64,000 nucleotides of DNA from Lachnospira sp. UBA4346 (GTDB taxonomy: Bacteria > Bacillota > Clostridia > Lachnospirales > Lachnospiraceae), in contig DGTC01000006.1 in the NCBI GenBank assembly GCA_002394205.1, positions 78,787 through 142,786 of the forward strand, written 5' to 3'. The notes under the pieces are model-generated. The model searched no databases, was not told the origin of the DNA, and saw only the letters and a program-made list of their open reading frames with translations. The position numbers and the translations under genes are program-made. Below, in pieces: positions 36,751 to 45,893 of the stretch (position 1 is its first letter; each line of letters opens with the position of its first letter).

Positions 36751-38256
36751 TTAGCGAAATGTTTTCTTAAATTCTTCAATCGCCTGAATTAACGCCTGTT
36801 CTGTTGCTTCATCAAGTGTCTTTGTATCACGGATTGTCTCTGGAATATTTGGATACTTTGTATCAATGTAATCAAATAATCCCTGTTCGAAATCCTGAAT
36901 ACGGTCAACTGCAACATCAAGTACATATTTCTTTGTAACAGCATAAATAATGATTACCTGATATTCAACAGGCATTGGCTTATACTGTGGCTGCTTCAAC
37001 ATTTCTCTGATACGCTCGCCCTGTGCAAGTTTCTCAGTTGTATCTGCATCTAATTCTGAACCAAACTGTGCGAAAGAAGCAAGTTCTCTAAACTGTGCTA
37101 ATTCTGTACGGATTGGAGCTGAAATCTTCTTGATAGCCTTAATCTGGGCAGAACCACCAACTCGTGATACAGAAAGACCGGCATTAATAGCTGGTCTGAA
37201 ACCAGAGTTGAACATTTCTGTCTCAAGATAGATCTGTCCGTCTGTAATTGAAATAACATTTGTAGGGATATATGCAGATACATCGCCTGCCTGTGTTTCA
37301 ATAATTGGAAGTGCTGTTAAAGAACCTCCTCCGAACTCATCTGACATTCTTGCTGCTCTTTCAAGCAATCTTGAATGTAAGTAAAAGACATCACCTGGAT
37401 AGGCTTCACGTCCTGGTGGTCTTTTCAAGAGCAAAGACAGTGTACGATATGCGGCAGCATGCTTACTTAAATCGTCATATACTACCAATACGTCATCACC
37501 GTTTTCCATCCATTCCTCACCGATGGCACAGCCTGAATAAGGAACGATATACTGCAATGGAGCAAGTTCACTTGCTGTTGCAGCTACGACTGTTGTATAG
37601 CTCATAGCGCCATATTCTTCTAATGTCTTCACGATATTGGCTACTGTTGAAGCCTTCTGACCGATGGCAACATAGATACAATGAACGCCCTGACCTTTCT
37701 GATTAATAATTGTATCGATTGCGATAGCTGTCTTACCAGTCTGTCTGTCACCGATAATTAATTCTCTCTGTCCTCTACCAATTGGTACCATGGCATCAAT
37801 CGCCTTAATACCTGTCTGTAATGGTGTATCAACAGACTTTCTTGTGATAACACCAGAGGCAACTCTTTCAATCTTACGGAACTTATCTGTATTAATTGGT
37901 CCCTTACCATCAATTGGCTGACCTAACGCATTTACTACACGTCCTGTTAAGGCATCACCAACTGGTACTTCTACTACTCGACCTGTTGTCTTTACAGTAT
38001 CACCTTCGTTGATATTCTTGCTATCACCGAGTAAAACTGCACCAACATTATCTTCTTCAAGGTTCAGTACCATGCCGTATACTTCGCCAGGGAACTCTAA
38101 AAGTTCACCCTGCATTGCCTTTTCAAGGCCGTGGATACGTGCAATACCATCAGCTACCTGAATAACTGTACCAACGTCAGATACTTCAAGGTCCGTAGAA
38201 TATCTTTTAATCTGCTCTTTGATTACTGAGCTGATTTCTTCCGGTCTTAAATTCAT
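36751..38256 (-). CDS. atpA: F1Fo ATP synthase alpha subunit
   Basis: The 501-aa non-catalytic nucleotide-binding subunit of F1. It has the P-loop GDRQTGKTAIAIDT and the signature SISDGQ-like segment ISITDGQIYLETEMFNSG. The length and order (H-A-G-D-C) are standard. Confidence 0.97.
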   Translation of the reverse strand: MNLRPEEISSVIKEQIKRYSTDLEVSDVGTVIQVADGIARIHGLEKAMQGELLEFPGEVYGMVLNLEEDNVGAVLLGDSKNINEGDTVKTTGRVVEVPVGDALTGRVVNALGQPIDGKGPINTDKFRKIERVASGVITRKSVDTPLQTGIKAIDAMVPIGRGQRELIIGDRQTGKTAIAIDTIINQKGQGVHCIYVAIGQKASTVANIVKTLEEYGAMSYTTVVAATASELAPLQYIVPYSGCAIGEEWMENGDDVLVVYDDLSKHAAAYRTLSLLLKRPPGREAYPGDVFYLHSRLLERAARMSDEFGGGSLTALPIIETQAGDVSAYIPTNVISITDGQIYLETEMFNSGFRPAINAGLSVSRVGGSAQIKAIKKISAPIRTELAQFRELASFAQFGSELDADTTEKLAQGERIREMLKQPQYKPMPVEYQVIIIYAVTKKYVLDVAVDRIQDFEQGLFDYIDTKYPNIPETIRDTKTLDEATEQALIQAIEEFKKTFR

Positions 38257-38298
38257 GGAACTAACGCACCCTCTTTCTTAAAAGTCCGAACATCACAA

Positions 38299-38847
38299 TT
38301 ATGCAAGCTGAATTTTTCTCAACTCTTTTGCAAGTTCGTCTATTTTTGTCTTAATACTGCTGTCGACAACTCTGTCACCGATTCGAATTACCATACCGCC
38401 GATTAATGACTCATCAACAATATATGTAATCTCAAATTCTGCGTACTGTGTTGTCTCACGCAACTTGTTTACTACATTTGTCTTCTGCGCATCTGTTAAA
38501 GGCTTTGCAGTTGATACAGTTACGGTACCAATCTTTTTATATTCCTTTACACGCTTTAAGAAATACTGTAATGTTTCAACAATTTTGTTTTGTCTGTCTT
38601 TTGCAATCATAATTACAAGCAGACCGGTCATATCCTTTGATACAAACTGATCAAAAATATTTTCAATGACCTTTTGTTTTTCTTCTTTTTCAATCTTCGG
38701 ATGATTCAATAACTTTCCAAGCTCGTCATTGTTTTCAAAGGTGTCAATGACTGCCTTTGCTTCTTCAAACAACGCATCAACCTTTGAATCCTGTACGGCA
38801 AGGTCAAATAATGCATCACCGTAAGTTGTTTCAACTAGCTTAGCCAT
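38299..38847 (-). CDS. atpH: F1Fo ATP synthase delta subunit
   Basis: A 182-aa stator subunit linking F1 to the b subunits. It has the YGDALFDLA start and the conserved C-terminal DESLIGGMVIRIGDRVVDSS. It overlaps the end of atpF by 13 bp, which suggests coupled translation. Confidence 0.95.
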   Translation of the reverse strand: MAKLVETTYGDALFDLAVQDSKVDALFEEAKAVIDTFENNDELGKLLNHPKIEKEEKQKVIENIFDQFVSKDMTGLLVIMIAKDRQNKIVETLQYFLKRVKEYKKIGTVTVSTAKPLTDAQKTNVVNKLRETTQYAEFEITYIVDESLIGGMVIRIGDRVVDSSIKTKIDELAKELRKIQLA

Positions 38848-39389
38848 GTCTTTTCACCCATTTCATTTAATGTCTCTGCAATCAGAGCATCGTTCTCACT
38901 CTCATCAATTGACTTTGCAACAAGTTTTGATGCCATTACTGAAGCAACTGCAATAATCTGCTGCTTTACTTCATCGGCAACCTTCTGCTTCTCAAGTTCC
39001 GCTTCCGTATTGGCTCTTGCAATAATTCGTGCAGCTTCTTCCTTTGCCTCATCGACAATCTTCTGCTCGTTATGCATAGCAACCTTACGTGCTTCGCTTA
39101 ATATTGCCTCAGCTTCCTTATCAGCCTGTTTTAACTTTTCTTCGTATTCCTGCTTCAAAAGAAGTGCTTCTTTCTTATTAGATTCTGCATTCTCTCTGTC
39201 ACTTGTAATCTTATCCTGTCTTTTCTTTAACATATTTCTTACAGGATTAAATAAAATAAAAGAAAGTAAGACAAACAGAACGAATACGTTCAAAGCTGTA
39301 ATTGCTGCATCAAAAACTGTCTGTAAATCCAGACCAAATAAACGCTCATCCGCAGCAAGTGCAAAGAATGTACTACCTATTAAATTCAA
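38835..39389 (-). CDS. atpF: F1Fo ATP synthase b subunit
   Basis: A 184-aa peripheral stalk subunit. One N-terminal membrane helix (AITALNVFVLFVLLSFILF) is followed by a long charged coiled coil. The start is a TTG at 39389 with AGGAGG 8 bp upstream. Confidence 0.93.
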   Translation of the reverse strand: MNLIGSTFFALAADERLFGLDLQTVFDAAITALNVFVLFVLLSFILFNPVRNMLKKRQDKITSDRENAESNKKEALLLKQEYEEKLKQADKEAEAILSEARKVAMHNEQKIVDEAKEEAARIIARANTEAELEKQKVADEVKQQIIAVASVMASKLVAKSIDESENDALIAETLNEMGEKTWLS

Positions 39390-39457
39390 GATCTCAGCCT
39401 CCTTCCTACCAGCTTAAATGTCTGATTATTCATAAATGGTATTTGATCTGAAATCAA

Positions 39458-39715
39458 TTAACCCTTGAATGGCTGTACAAACATTAAGATAATAGCTACG
39501 GCGAAACCATAAAGACCTGTTGTCTCGGCTACGGCCTGACCAAGTAACATTGTTGATGTAATATCTGACTTTGCACCCGGATTACGTCCAACTGCAGAAG
39601 CACCGTGTCCTGCTGCAATACCCTGACCTACACCAGGACCTACACCTGCGATCATTGCGATACCAGCACCAATTGCTGACATAGCCTGAATAAATTCCTG
39701 TCCACTAATATTCAT
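39458..39715 (-). CDS. atpE: F1Fo ATP synthase c subunit, probably sodium-binding
   Basis: An 85-aa rotor ring subunit with two membrane helices joined by the polar loop AVGRNPGAK. Helix 1 has GVGPGVGQG, with the Gln that binds Na+ in Ilyobacter-type rings. Helix 2 has AVAETTG, with the ion-binding Glu followed by Thr. This pattern suggests Na+ rather than H+ coupling. The ATG at 39715 follows GGAGGAAG; an in-frame ATG at 39730 is part of that SD. Confidence 0.93.
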   Translation of the reverse strand: MNISGQEFIQAMSAIGAGIAMIAGVGPGVGQGIAAGHGASAVGRNPGAKSDITSTMLLGQAVAETTGLYGFAVAIILMFVQPFKG

Positions 39716-39788
39716 GTTTTCTTCCTCCATTTTTGAAAAATTTTGTCACTGTTGTGACGGGGATTAACGACTGTGTCGTTCGTTCTGC

Positions 39789-40520
39789 CTATTCATCGGC
39801 AATTTTGTCATTGACATATACCATTGTCAACATACTGAATACGTATGCCTGGATACAGCCAGAGAACAAATCGAAGTAGCCATGTAAGAGAGCTGGATAA
39901 GCAATTGTATATGGATTAACCAGATCATAAATTAAGCCCATCAATACGGTTCCTGACATAACGTTACCAAACAAACGTAATGAAAGCGACAGCGGTACGG
40001 CAAATTCGCCAATTAAATTAATTGGGAATAAGAACGCCAACGGCTGGAATAACGCTGTGAAATGCTTCACACCATTTTTCTTAATACCGTTAAATTGTAC
40101 CAGTATAAATGTGATTATACCGAGTGCAACTGTAACGCCATAGTCTGCGGTAGGTGGTCTTAGTCCAAAAAGACCTGAAATATTCGAGATAATTATGAAT
40201 AAAAACAGTGTCGAAATGTAGTTTACAAAACGATTTGCATTCTTACCCATAATGCCATCTACCATCGATCCGAGCATTTCTACGATTAATTCAATCACAT
40301 TGAGAAATGGTCCCGGAGTGTCTGTTGCTTCTACCTTATTCAACTTGACTCTGGCAATAATCGCCATCACAAGGATGAATATGGATACAAGCCACATCGC
40401 TACGTGTGTCGTATCGATAATGAAATCGTAATCGATTCCCGGTATTCGAAACTCTAGAAGCTTTTTAATCATAAAGCTACTGTCACACGCAACCATTGAT
40501 GTCATCATCGTGCTTCCCAC
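39789..40520 (-). CDS. atpB: F1Fo ATP synthase a subunit
   Basis: A 243-aa ion-channel subunit with five to six membrane helices. The helix SLRLFGNVMSGTVLMGLIY carries the essential Arg, and a late helix has FDLFSGCIQAYVFSML. The GTG start at 40520 has AGGAAGG 7 bp upstream. Confidence 0.93.
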   Translation of the reverse strand: MGSTMMTSMVACDSSFMIKKLLEFRIPGIDYDFIIDTTHVAMWLVSIFILVMAIIARVKLNKVEATDTPGPFLNVIELIVEMLGSMVDGIMGKNANRFVNYISTLFLFIIISNISGLFGLRPPTADYGVTVALGIITFILVQFNGIKKNGVKHFTALFQPLAFLFPINLIGEFAVPLSLSLRLFGNVMSGTVLMGLIYDLVNPYTIAYPALLHGYFDLFSGCIQAYVFSMLTMVYVNDKIADE

Positions 40521-40524
40521 CTTT

Positions 40525-40923
40525 TCACCTTCCTTTTTTTATTTTGTTGTATAACTTATGAGTAAGCGGCTGTAAATAAGCCGATACTTTCATTGAAAAC
40601 ATTCCAATCAGTGCACAAAGCAAATCACCGATATGGAATATATAGAGAATGGCAAAAACAATTATCATAACTGCCAATCTTATAAAATATCCAATCAGAT
40701 ACGTCTTTCTTGCATTCGCTCTGCCATAAACGACTTTGCGAATCTGATGACTCATCTGAAACGACCCAAACACTGCATACAGTACACCGGCCAACAGACC
40801 AACCGCATATTCCATATTCGGAATAAACAGCAGAATGACCAGCTCTCCAATACACAAATATAAAAAATCCAGAAGCATCATTCCAGGTAATGCTTCATTC
40901 AACTCTTTGATCTTATTTAACAT
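40525..40923 (-). CDS. ATP synthase subunit I-like membrane protein
   Basis: A 132-aa protein with four predicted membrane helices (MLLDFLYLCIGELVILLF first), placed just before atpB. Position and layout match AtpI-type proteins, which help assemble the c ring. The stop codon lies 4 bp before the atpB start and its last codons form the atpB SD. Confidence 0.75.
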   Translation of the reverse strand: MLNKIKELNEALPGMMLLDFLYLCIGELVILLFIPNMEYAVGLLAGVLYAVFGSFQMSHQIRKVVYGRANARKTYLIGYFIRLAVMIIVFAILYIFHIGDLLCALIGMFSMKVSAYLQPLTHKLYNKIKKGR

Positions 40924-41046
40924 AAATTTTATCCCTAAATCACATTTTTTTCAAGGTTTTTCCGTTGAATTTTCACACTATTTTGATACTTTTTTATTAT
41001 ATCACAACGATTCATTAAATTTCTACATTCATCACAAGTTCAAAAT

Positions 41047-41358
41047 TTACTTTTGTGAATAATTCTCTTTATCAGAAGAATCTGCTGCATTTCTCGACTG
41101 GATTATTTCCTGTATATGCTTTTCCTGCTGCTTTTTTCTGCGATATTCATCCTGACGGATTGTATTCATTGCCAGTACATATGCATTTCTTGCGCCTGCC
41201 GCAATTCCTAAGAGAAGCAACGGAACTGTAAACCACGTACCAAATTTCTTATCAATCCACAATCCTAATGCAAGGCATAAGAAGGTCGGAACCATAACAT
41301 TGATACTAATCTGTGATATCAGTACGATATTTCGATATTGCGAACTTTTTCCACTCAT
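41047..41358 (-). CDS. AtpZ/AtpI-family protein
   Basis: A 103-aa protein with two membrane helices (VMVPTFLCLALGLWIDKKFG and TVPLLLLGIAAGARNAY) and a charged C-terminus, matching the small AtpZ (ATPase_gene1) family found at the head of atp operons. It is the first gene of this operon. GGACGGAG precedes the ATG. Confidence 0.78.
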   Translation of the reverse strand: MSGKSSQYRNIVLISQISINVMVPTFLCLALGLWIDKKFGTWFTVPLLLLGIAAGARNAYVLAMNTIRQDEYRRKKQQEKHIQEIIQSRNAADSSDKENYSQK

Positions 41359-41390
41359 TTCTCCGTCCTTTCAACATCACAAGCTAATTG

Positions 41391-41399
41391 AGTATAACA
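41391..41399 (-). promoter_or_regulatory. Candidate extended -10 promoter of the atp operon
   Basis: On the minus strand TGTTATACT gives a TGn-extended -10 (TATACT at 41396-41391), ~33 bp upstream of the first ATG. The -35 is weak. Confidence 0.4.
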
Positions 41400-41590
41400 T
41401 TTTCTATTTGTAAAGTCTATTAAATTGTTAAAAATTTAATTATCGACTTTCTAAAAAAAATATAAACTACATCGGCAATTTTTATAATTATTAGCAAATC
41501 ACAACACAATAACTTTAATTATTTCTATATTTGTTTAAAAACCTTATTTTCATAAGATGATTGCTTATTCTTGTATTTCATTTAAATTTA

Positions 41591-41619
41591 TTGAAAACTC
41601 TATCTATTCTTGTTATAAT
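41591..41619 (+). promoter_or_regulatory. Consensus promoter of the DUF402 gene
   Basis: TTGAAA (41591-41596), a 17-bp spacer and a perfect TATAAT (41614-41619) lie 40 bp upstream of the ATG at 41659. Confidence 0.75.
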
Positions 41620-41658
41620 TTAGACAATATTTTACTAATCATTTCGGAGGTACCTGCT

Positions 41659-42132
41659 ATGACAACCCTACTTCGCAAACGTCTGATTCCATGCGAATGT
41701 ATTCCGTTAAAAGACGACACAATTGTTCATATGGATGATACGCATATTATTACAACATGGAAAACGCTTCATCCAAAAGAAGAATTTTCCCATGGCTGTT
41801 CCTGTTACTGTTTAAATGAAGGCTGGAAAATCAGCCGTTTTTACAAGCCTGACGGTTCTCTTGCTTATATCTACTGTGACATTATCCACACTGATTATGA
41901 TGCTGTAACAGATACGTACACATTTACTGACTTACTTGCTGATGTTATCATTGAAAACTCCGGACTTGTCCGTGTAGTAGATTTAGATGAACTTGCAGAT
42001 GCATGTGAACAGGGAATTATTTCAAATGAGATGCTTACGCTTTCCCTTCGCAAGCTCAACAGTCTTTTAAATGTTGTATATAACCAGGAATTTGAAACGT
42101 ATATGGACGTATTGAAAAAATATACGGATTAA
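41659..42132 (+). CDS. DUF402 domain protein
   Basis: A 157-aa cytoplasmic protein of the DUF402/FomD-like barrel family. Supporting segments are DGSLAYIYCDII and the acidic run VVDLDELADACEQGIIS near the C-terminus. Members include nucleoside di/triphosphate phosphatases; the substrate here is unknown. The ATG at 41659 is chosen because CGGAGG lies 8 bp upstream and the promoter lies inside any longer frame. Confidence 0.78.
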   Translation: MTTLLRKRLIPCECIPLKDDTIVHMDDTHIITTWKTLHPKEEFSHGCSCYCLNEGWKISRFYKPDGSLAYIYCDIIHTDYDAVTDTYTFTDLLADVIIENSGLVRVVDLDELADACEQGIISNEMLTLSLRKLNSLLNVVYNQEFETYMDVLKKYTD

Positions 42133-42257
42133 GAATTATTCTATAAGATTGAAGTGTCAAATATGCATATTTTGTACAAGCCTGCATTTTAATATATTTG
42201 ACCTCTAAAACTTTGCAAACAATATGCATCATCAAATAAATATTTTGCAAAATAAAG

Positions 42258-42307
42258 CAGCTTCATGCATATGATTTTCATTTTTCATAGTACATGAAGC
42301 TGTTTTT
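42258..42307. terminator. Bidirectional terminator between DUF402 and dCMP deaminase genes
   Basis: CAGCTTCATG (42258-42267) pairs with CATGAAGCTG (42293-42302) and runs into TTTTT on the + strand. On the minus strand it is followed by CTTTATTTT. It lies between convergent genes. Confidence 0.82.
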
Positions 42308-42312
42308 ACGAA

Positions 42313-42798
42313 TTATAATTCTATTGTAAGTGTTCTTTCACTGTGTTCATAACGGTAATAACGAACTCCTGCAGCATTTAACATTCTCTTTGACGCAATA
42401 ACCGACACTGTGTCAGCATATTTATCACTATCATAAACAATGGTTTTAATTCCTGCCTGAATAATTGCTTTGGCACATTCATTACACGGAAATAAGGTCA
42501 CATACATCTTCGCATTATCAAGACTTCCGCCCCGATAATTCAAAATGGCATTTAACTCACTATGTGCCGTAAACATATATTTATTCTCTAACGGTGCGCC
42601 CTCTCTTGCCCATGGAAATTCATCATCAGAACAGCCGATTGGCAATCCATTATACCCCATAGACAAAATCTTATTATCTTCACTGACAATACAGGCTCCC
42701 ACCTGTGTATTGGGATCTTTTGAACGCAGTGCCGATAACTTTGCAACGCCCATAAAATACTCATCCCATGATATATAATCCGTTCTTTTATCGCTCAT
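42313..42798 (-). CDS. Deoxycytidylate deaminase family protein
   Basis: A 161-aa zinc enzyme that converts dCMP to dUMP for thymidylate synthesis (ComEB family). The zinc motifs are HSELNAIL (His and catalytic Glu) and PCNECAKAI (two Cys). It is 14 bp downstream of upp and continues a nucleotide-metabolism cluster. Confidence 0.9.
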   Translation of the reverse strand: MSDKRTDYISWDEYFMGVAKLSALRSKDPNTQVGACIVSEDNKILSMGYNGLPIGCSDDEFPWAREGAPLENKYMFTAHSELNAILNYRGGSLDNAKMYVTLFPCNECAKAIIQAGIKTIVYDSDKYADTVSVIASKRMLNAAGVRYYRYEHSERTLTIEL

Positions 42799-42812
42799 AT
42801 ACGCTTCTCTTT

Positions 42813-43442
42813 CTACTTTGTGCCAAAGATTCTATCGCCGGCATCACCAAGTCCCGGAATAATATACTTATTCTCATTTAACTTTTCATCAAGACTTCCA
42901 ATATAGATATCTACATCCGGATGATCCTGTCTTAATCTTTCTAATCCTTCCGGTGCTGCGATGATACACATAAATTTAATCTTCTGTGCACCACGCTTTT
43001 TAAGCATTGTAATTGCTGCTGAAGCAGAACCGCCTGTTGCAAGCATTGGATCTACAACAAATACTTCTCTTTCTGAAATATCACTCGGCATCTTGCAATA
43101 ATATTCTACCGGTTCATGTGTTTCTTCATCTCTGAATAATCCAATGTGACCAACCTTTGCTGCCGGAATCATATTTAACATACCATCAACCATACCAAGA
43201 CCTGCTCTTAAAATTGGAACAACGGCAAGTTTCTTACCCTTTAATTCCTGAACTGTTGTCTTGCAAATCGGTGTCTCAATTTCTACATCCTGTAATTCAA
43301 GTCCTCTTGTTGCTTCGTAACACATTAACATCGCTACTTCGCTAATCAGATTACGAAAATCCTTTGAACCTGTCTCTAATCTTCTCGCTACACCAATCTT
43401 ATGCTTAATCAGTGGGTGTTCCATAATTACTGTATTTGCCAT
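42813..43442 (-). CDS. upp: Uracil phosphoribosyltransferase
   Basis: A 209-aa salvage enzyme making UMP from uracil and PRPP. It has PILRAGLGMVDGM, the PRPP loop VVDPMLATGGSASAAI and the C-terminal YIIPGLGDAGDRIFGT. It starts 2 bp after rpiB, whose last codons contain its SD GGAGG. Confidence 0.96.
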   Translation of the reverse strand: MANTVIMEHPLIKHKIGVARRLETGSKDFRNLISEVAMLMCYEATRGLELQDVEIETPICKTTVQELKGKKLAVVPILRAGLGMVDGMLNMIPAAKVGHIGLFRDEETHEPVEYYCKMPSDISEREVFVVDPMLATGGSASAAITMLKKRGAQKIKFMCIIAAPEGLERLRQDHPDVDIYIGSLDEKLNENKYIIPGLGDAGDRIFGTK

Positions 43443-43444
43443 CT

Positions 43445-43876
43445 TTAGTTTTCCTCCAACATCTGTATTCTTCTATTATGTCTTTCTTCATTTGAGAAAG
43501 ATGCATCTAAAAATGTGTCTGCAATTCTAAATGCAAGTTCCGGTCCAATAACACGTGCACCAAGGCATAATACATTTGCATTATTATGCACTCTTGTCAT
43601 CTCTGCGCTAAAGCAATCGCTGCACAACGCTGCACGGATACCGTGTACCTTATTTGCTGCCATACTCATTCCAATACCTGTTCCGCAAATCAGAATTCCC
43701 AATTCACATTCATTAGACTTGATTAAATCTGTCACCTTATGCGCATATACAGGATAATCGCAGGAATCACTTGTATAACACCCTGTGTCTTTACATTCAA
43801 TTCCTCTCTTTTCTAAATGCGCGATGAGCTGGTTCTTTAATTCCAAACCACCATGATCACATCCAATTGCTATCAT
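43445..43876 (-). CDS. rpiB: Ribose-5-phosphate isomerase B
   Basis: A 143-aa isomerase linking ribose-5-phosphate and ribulose-5-phosphate. It has IAIGCDHGGLELK, LICGTGIGMSMAANK (catalytic Cys loop) and RAALCSDCFSA. The ATG at 43876 is chosen because GAGGAAAG is upstream and family members start at this point; an ATG at 43888 also exists. Order ywlE-rpiB-upp matches B. subtilis. Confidence 0.93.
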   Translation of the reverse strand: MIAIGCDHGGLELKNQLIAHLEKRGIECKDTGCYTSDSCDYPVYAHKVTDLIKSNECELGILICGTGIGMSMAANKVHGIRAALCSDCFSAEMTRVHNNANVLCLGARVIGPELAFRIADTFLDASFSNEERHNRRIQMLEEN

Positions 43877-43952
43877 TTCTTTCCTCATTTCTGCCAGTTT
43901 TCTGACGTATTTTATTTATTCCCCATATACACTTTTTGCTTTCCTCTTAGAA

Positions 43953-44310
43953 GGCAGTCGCTTGATTTCCTTCCTTCGACTAAGCTCACAACCTCGCGCT
44001 TACGCGCTTCTTGCTCTGTCGCTCCGCTCTAAGCGCTCGTTCGCTAACATATCGGGTGTTACTCGAAATGAATTCTTCATTTCTCGTAGCCGCGGTGCTC
44101 CTCAAGTGCTCATGCTCGCATGGCTCTTTCATCGCTACTCGCGCTAATCAAATGCCTGCTTCGCAGTCGCTTGATTTCCTTCCTTCGACTAGGCTCACAA
44201 CCTCGCGCTTACGCGCTTGTTGCTCTGTCGCTCCGCTCCATAGCGGTTGTTCGCTAACATATCGGGTGAAATCAAATGCCTGCTTCGCAGTCGCTTGATT
44301 TCCTTCCGAT
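43953..44310 (-). repeat. Composite palindromic intergenic repeat element, copy B
   Basis: On the minus strand this element is colinear with 21541-21837. It has two full 25-bp modules at 44149-44173 and 44273-44297 (CAAATGCC-TGCTTCGCA-GTCGCTTG on the + strand) and a half module near 43957. GCGAACAACCGCTATGGAGC and GCGCGTAAGCGCG occur in it twice with small changes, so the element contains an internal duplication. It fills most of the 437-bp rpiB-ywlE spacer, and small frames inside it are artefacts. Confidence 0.85.
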
Positions 44311-44313
44311 ATG

Positions 44314-44760
44314 TTACATTATATTACGAACTGCCTTTTCTATCAATACGTATAATTCTTCGAAGCATTTGTTGTATTCTTCGATTCCTTTTCCGTATGG
44401 ATCTGCTACTTCAATATCGCCTTCACCGGCGAATTCACTTAATGTGTATACATTAATTGCCTGATCATAATCGTGATAAATCTTTTGCTTCATACTGGTG
44501 TTCATTGTTAACACTAATGTATTATTTCCAAAATCGTCATTTTCAATCTGCACCGCAGTGTTACTTGCCATAATCATTCCATGTCTTGCAGCTACTGCAA
44601 CTGCTTTCGGATTGTATGGTTCAGGAAATAATACGACCATTCCCCGTGACTGCACACGCACATCTGTTCCCTGCAGGAACTTTTCCATGATTGTCGCTGC
44701 CATAGGACTCCGACAGGTATTGCCGGAACATACAAAGATAATCTTGTGAAATGAATTCAT
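44314..44760 (-). CDS. Low-molecular-weight protein phosphatase (YwlE/Wzb family)
   Basis: A 148-aa phosphatase with the P-loop VCSGNTCRSPMA (CX5R) near the N-terminus and the general-acid loop ADPYGKG near the C-terminus. Family members remove phosphate from Tyr or Arg residues of proteins. The ATG at 44760 follows GGAG. It sits between sua5 and rpiB as in B. subtilis, where ywlE encodes an arginine phosphatase; the substrate here is not shown by the sequence. Confidence 0.92.
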   Translation of the reverse strand: MNSFHKIIFVCSGNTCRSPMAATIMEKFLQGTDVRVQSRGMVVLFPEPYNPKAVAVAARHGMIMASNTAVQIENDDFGNNTLVLTMNTSMKQKIYHDYDQAINVYTLSEFAGEGDIEVADPYGKGIEEYNKCFEELYVLIEKAVRNIM

Positions 44761-44792
44761 ATTGTTCTCCATTCTGCAAAGATTACATACCC

Positions 44793-45848
44793 TTATACGT
44801 GGATAATGGTATGCCCTGCTGCCTTAATGAGACGATTCATAACCGCCTGTCCAACATTATTTGTCGAAAAACTTTCTGAATAAATATACTGTACACCCAT
44901 CTGGTCAAATTCACGAAGTGCTGCATATAAATTATGTGCAACTGTTTTTTCACTTTCACGACTTCCCACTACTTTGATGATTCCACCTGTGTACTGATCC
45001 TTCGTCTCCTGTGTTGCCATAATACCAACTTTATAACCAGCAGCTTCTTTTTCTTTTGTTAAATTATTAACCTTCTCAATAACCTTTGGCAATGTGCCCT
45101 CAACAATTGTCAATTGTGCATCCGGTGCATAATGCTTGTACTTCATTCCAGGTGCCTTTGGCACAACACCTTCTTTCACACTGCCCATAATTGCAGGATC
45201 AATCCGCACTTCTCCAACCACTTCTTCAAGCATTTGTTTTGTAATATATCCCGGTCTTAAAATGGTCGGCACCTGCTCACTCAAATCCACAATTGTAGAC
45301 TCTACACCGATGTCTACCGTATCATCTTCTATAATCATGTCTATTCTGCCATTCATATCATGAATCACATGCTCTGCTTTGGTTGGGCTTGGCTTACCGG
45401 ATGTATTTGCACTCGGTGCAGCAATATACACACCGGACTCTCTAATGAGTCTTGCTGCAACAGGATGACTCGGCATTCTGATTGCTACGGTACCCAGTCC
45501 ACCCGTTATAGAATCCGGTACAACCTCTTTCTTTGGAAGAATCATCGTCAGTGGTCCCGGCCAAAATGCTTTTGCTAATTTCTTTGCTTCTTCCGTAACA
45601 TTTGACGACAATTCATATAATGCATCCGTATCTGCAATATGTACAATCAATGGATTATCAGACGGACGACCTTTTGCCGCATAAATCTTTGCGGAAGCGT
45701 CCGCATCAAGTGCATCCGCTCCCAATCCATATACAGTCTCTGTTGGAAAGGCAACAAGACCGCCTGCCTTTAGAATCTCACTTGCTTTCTGATAAATACT
45801 GCTGTTTTTGTGATCATCCTCTGTAATCTTTTCAATAATCGTATCCAT
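44793..45848 (-). CDS. Threonylcarbamoyl-AMP synthase (Sua5/YwlC)
   Basis: A 351-aa enzyme for the t6A modification of tRNAs that read ANN codons. The YrdC-like domain (~1-210) has FPTETVYGLG, KGRPSDNPLIVHI and PSANTSGKPSPT. The C-terminal Sua5 domain (~240-350) has APGMKYKHYAPDA. The full two-domain length is typical of Sua5. It lies 20 bp upstream of the phosphatase gene. Confidence 0.94.
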   Translation of the reverse strand: MDTIIEKITEDDHKNSSIYQKASEILKAGGLVAFPTETVYGLGADALDADASAKIYAAKGRPSDNPLIVHIADTDALYELSSNVTEEAKKLAKAFWPGPLTMILPKKEVVPDSITGGLGTVAIRMPSHPVAARLIRESGVYIAAPSANTSGKPSPTKAEHVIHDMNGRIDMIIEDDTVDIGVESTIVDLSEQVPTILRPGYITKQMLEEVVGEVRIDPAIMGSVKEGVVPKAPGMKYKHYAPDAQLTIVEGTLPKVIEKVNNLTKEKEAAGYKVGIMATQETKDQYTGGIIKVVGSRESEKTVAHNLYAALREFDQMGVQYIYSESFSTNNVGQAVMNRLIKAAGHTIIHV

Positions 45849-45893
45849 TTCTTATTTCTTTTGCCTCGTTTATTTCTTATTTTAGCAGACAAT

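Larger units (their letters stand above)
41359..41658. other. Divergent spacer between the atp operon and the DUF402 gene
   Basis: This 300-bp, very AT-rich spacer holds the atp promoter candidate near 41391 and the DUF402 promoter at 41591-41619. Nothing else is seen. Confidence 0.6.

Noticed and set aside
44011..44298. A 95-codon + strand frame
   Set aside because: It lies entirely in the palindromic repeat element, and a similar frame appears in the other copy at 21.7 kb; no SD or domain.
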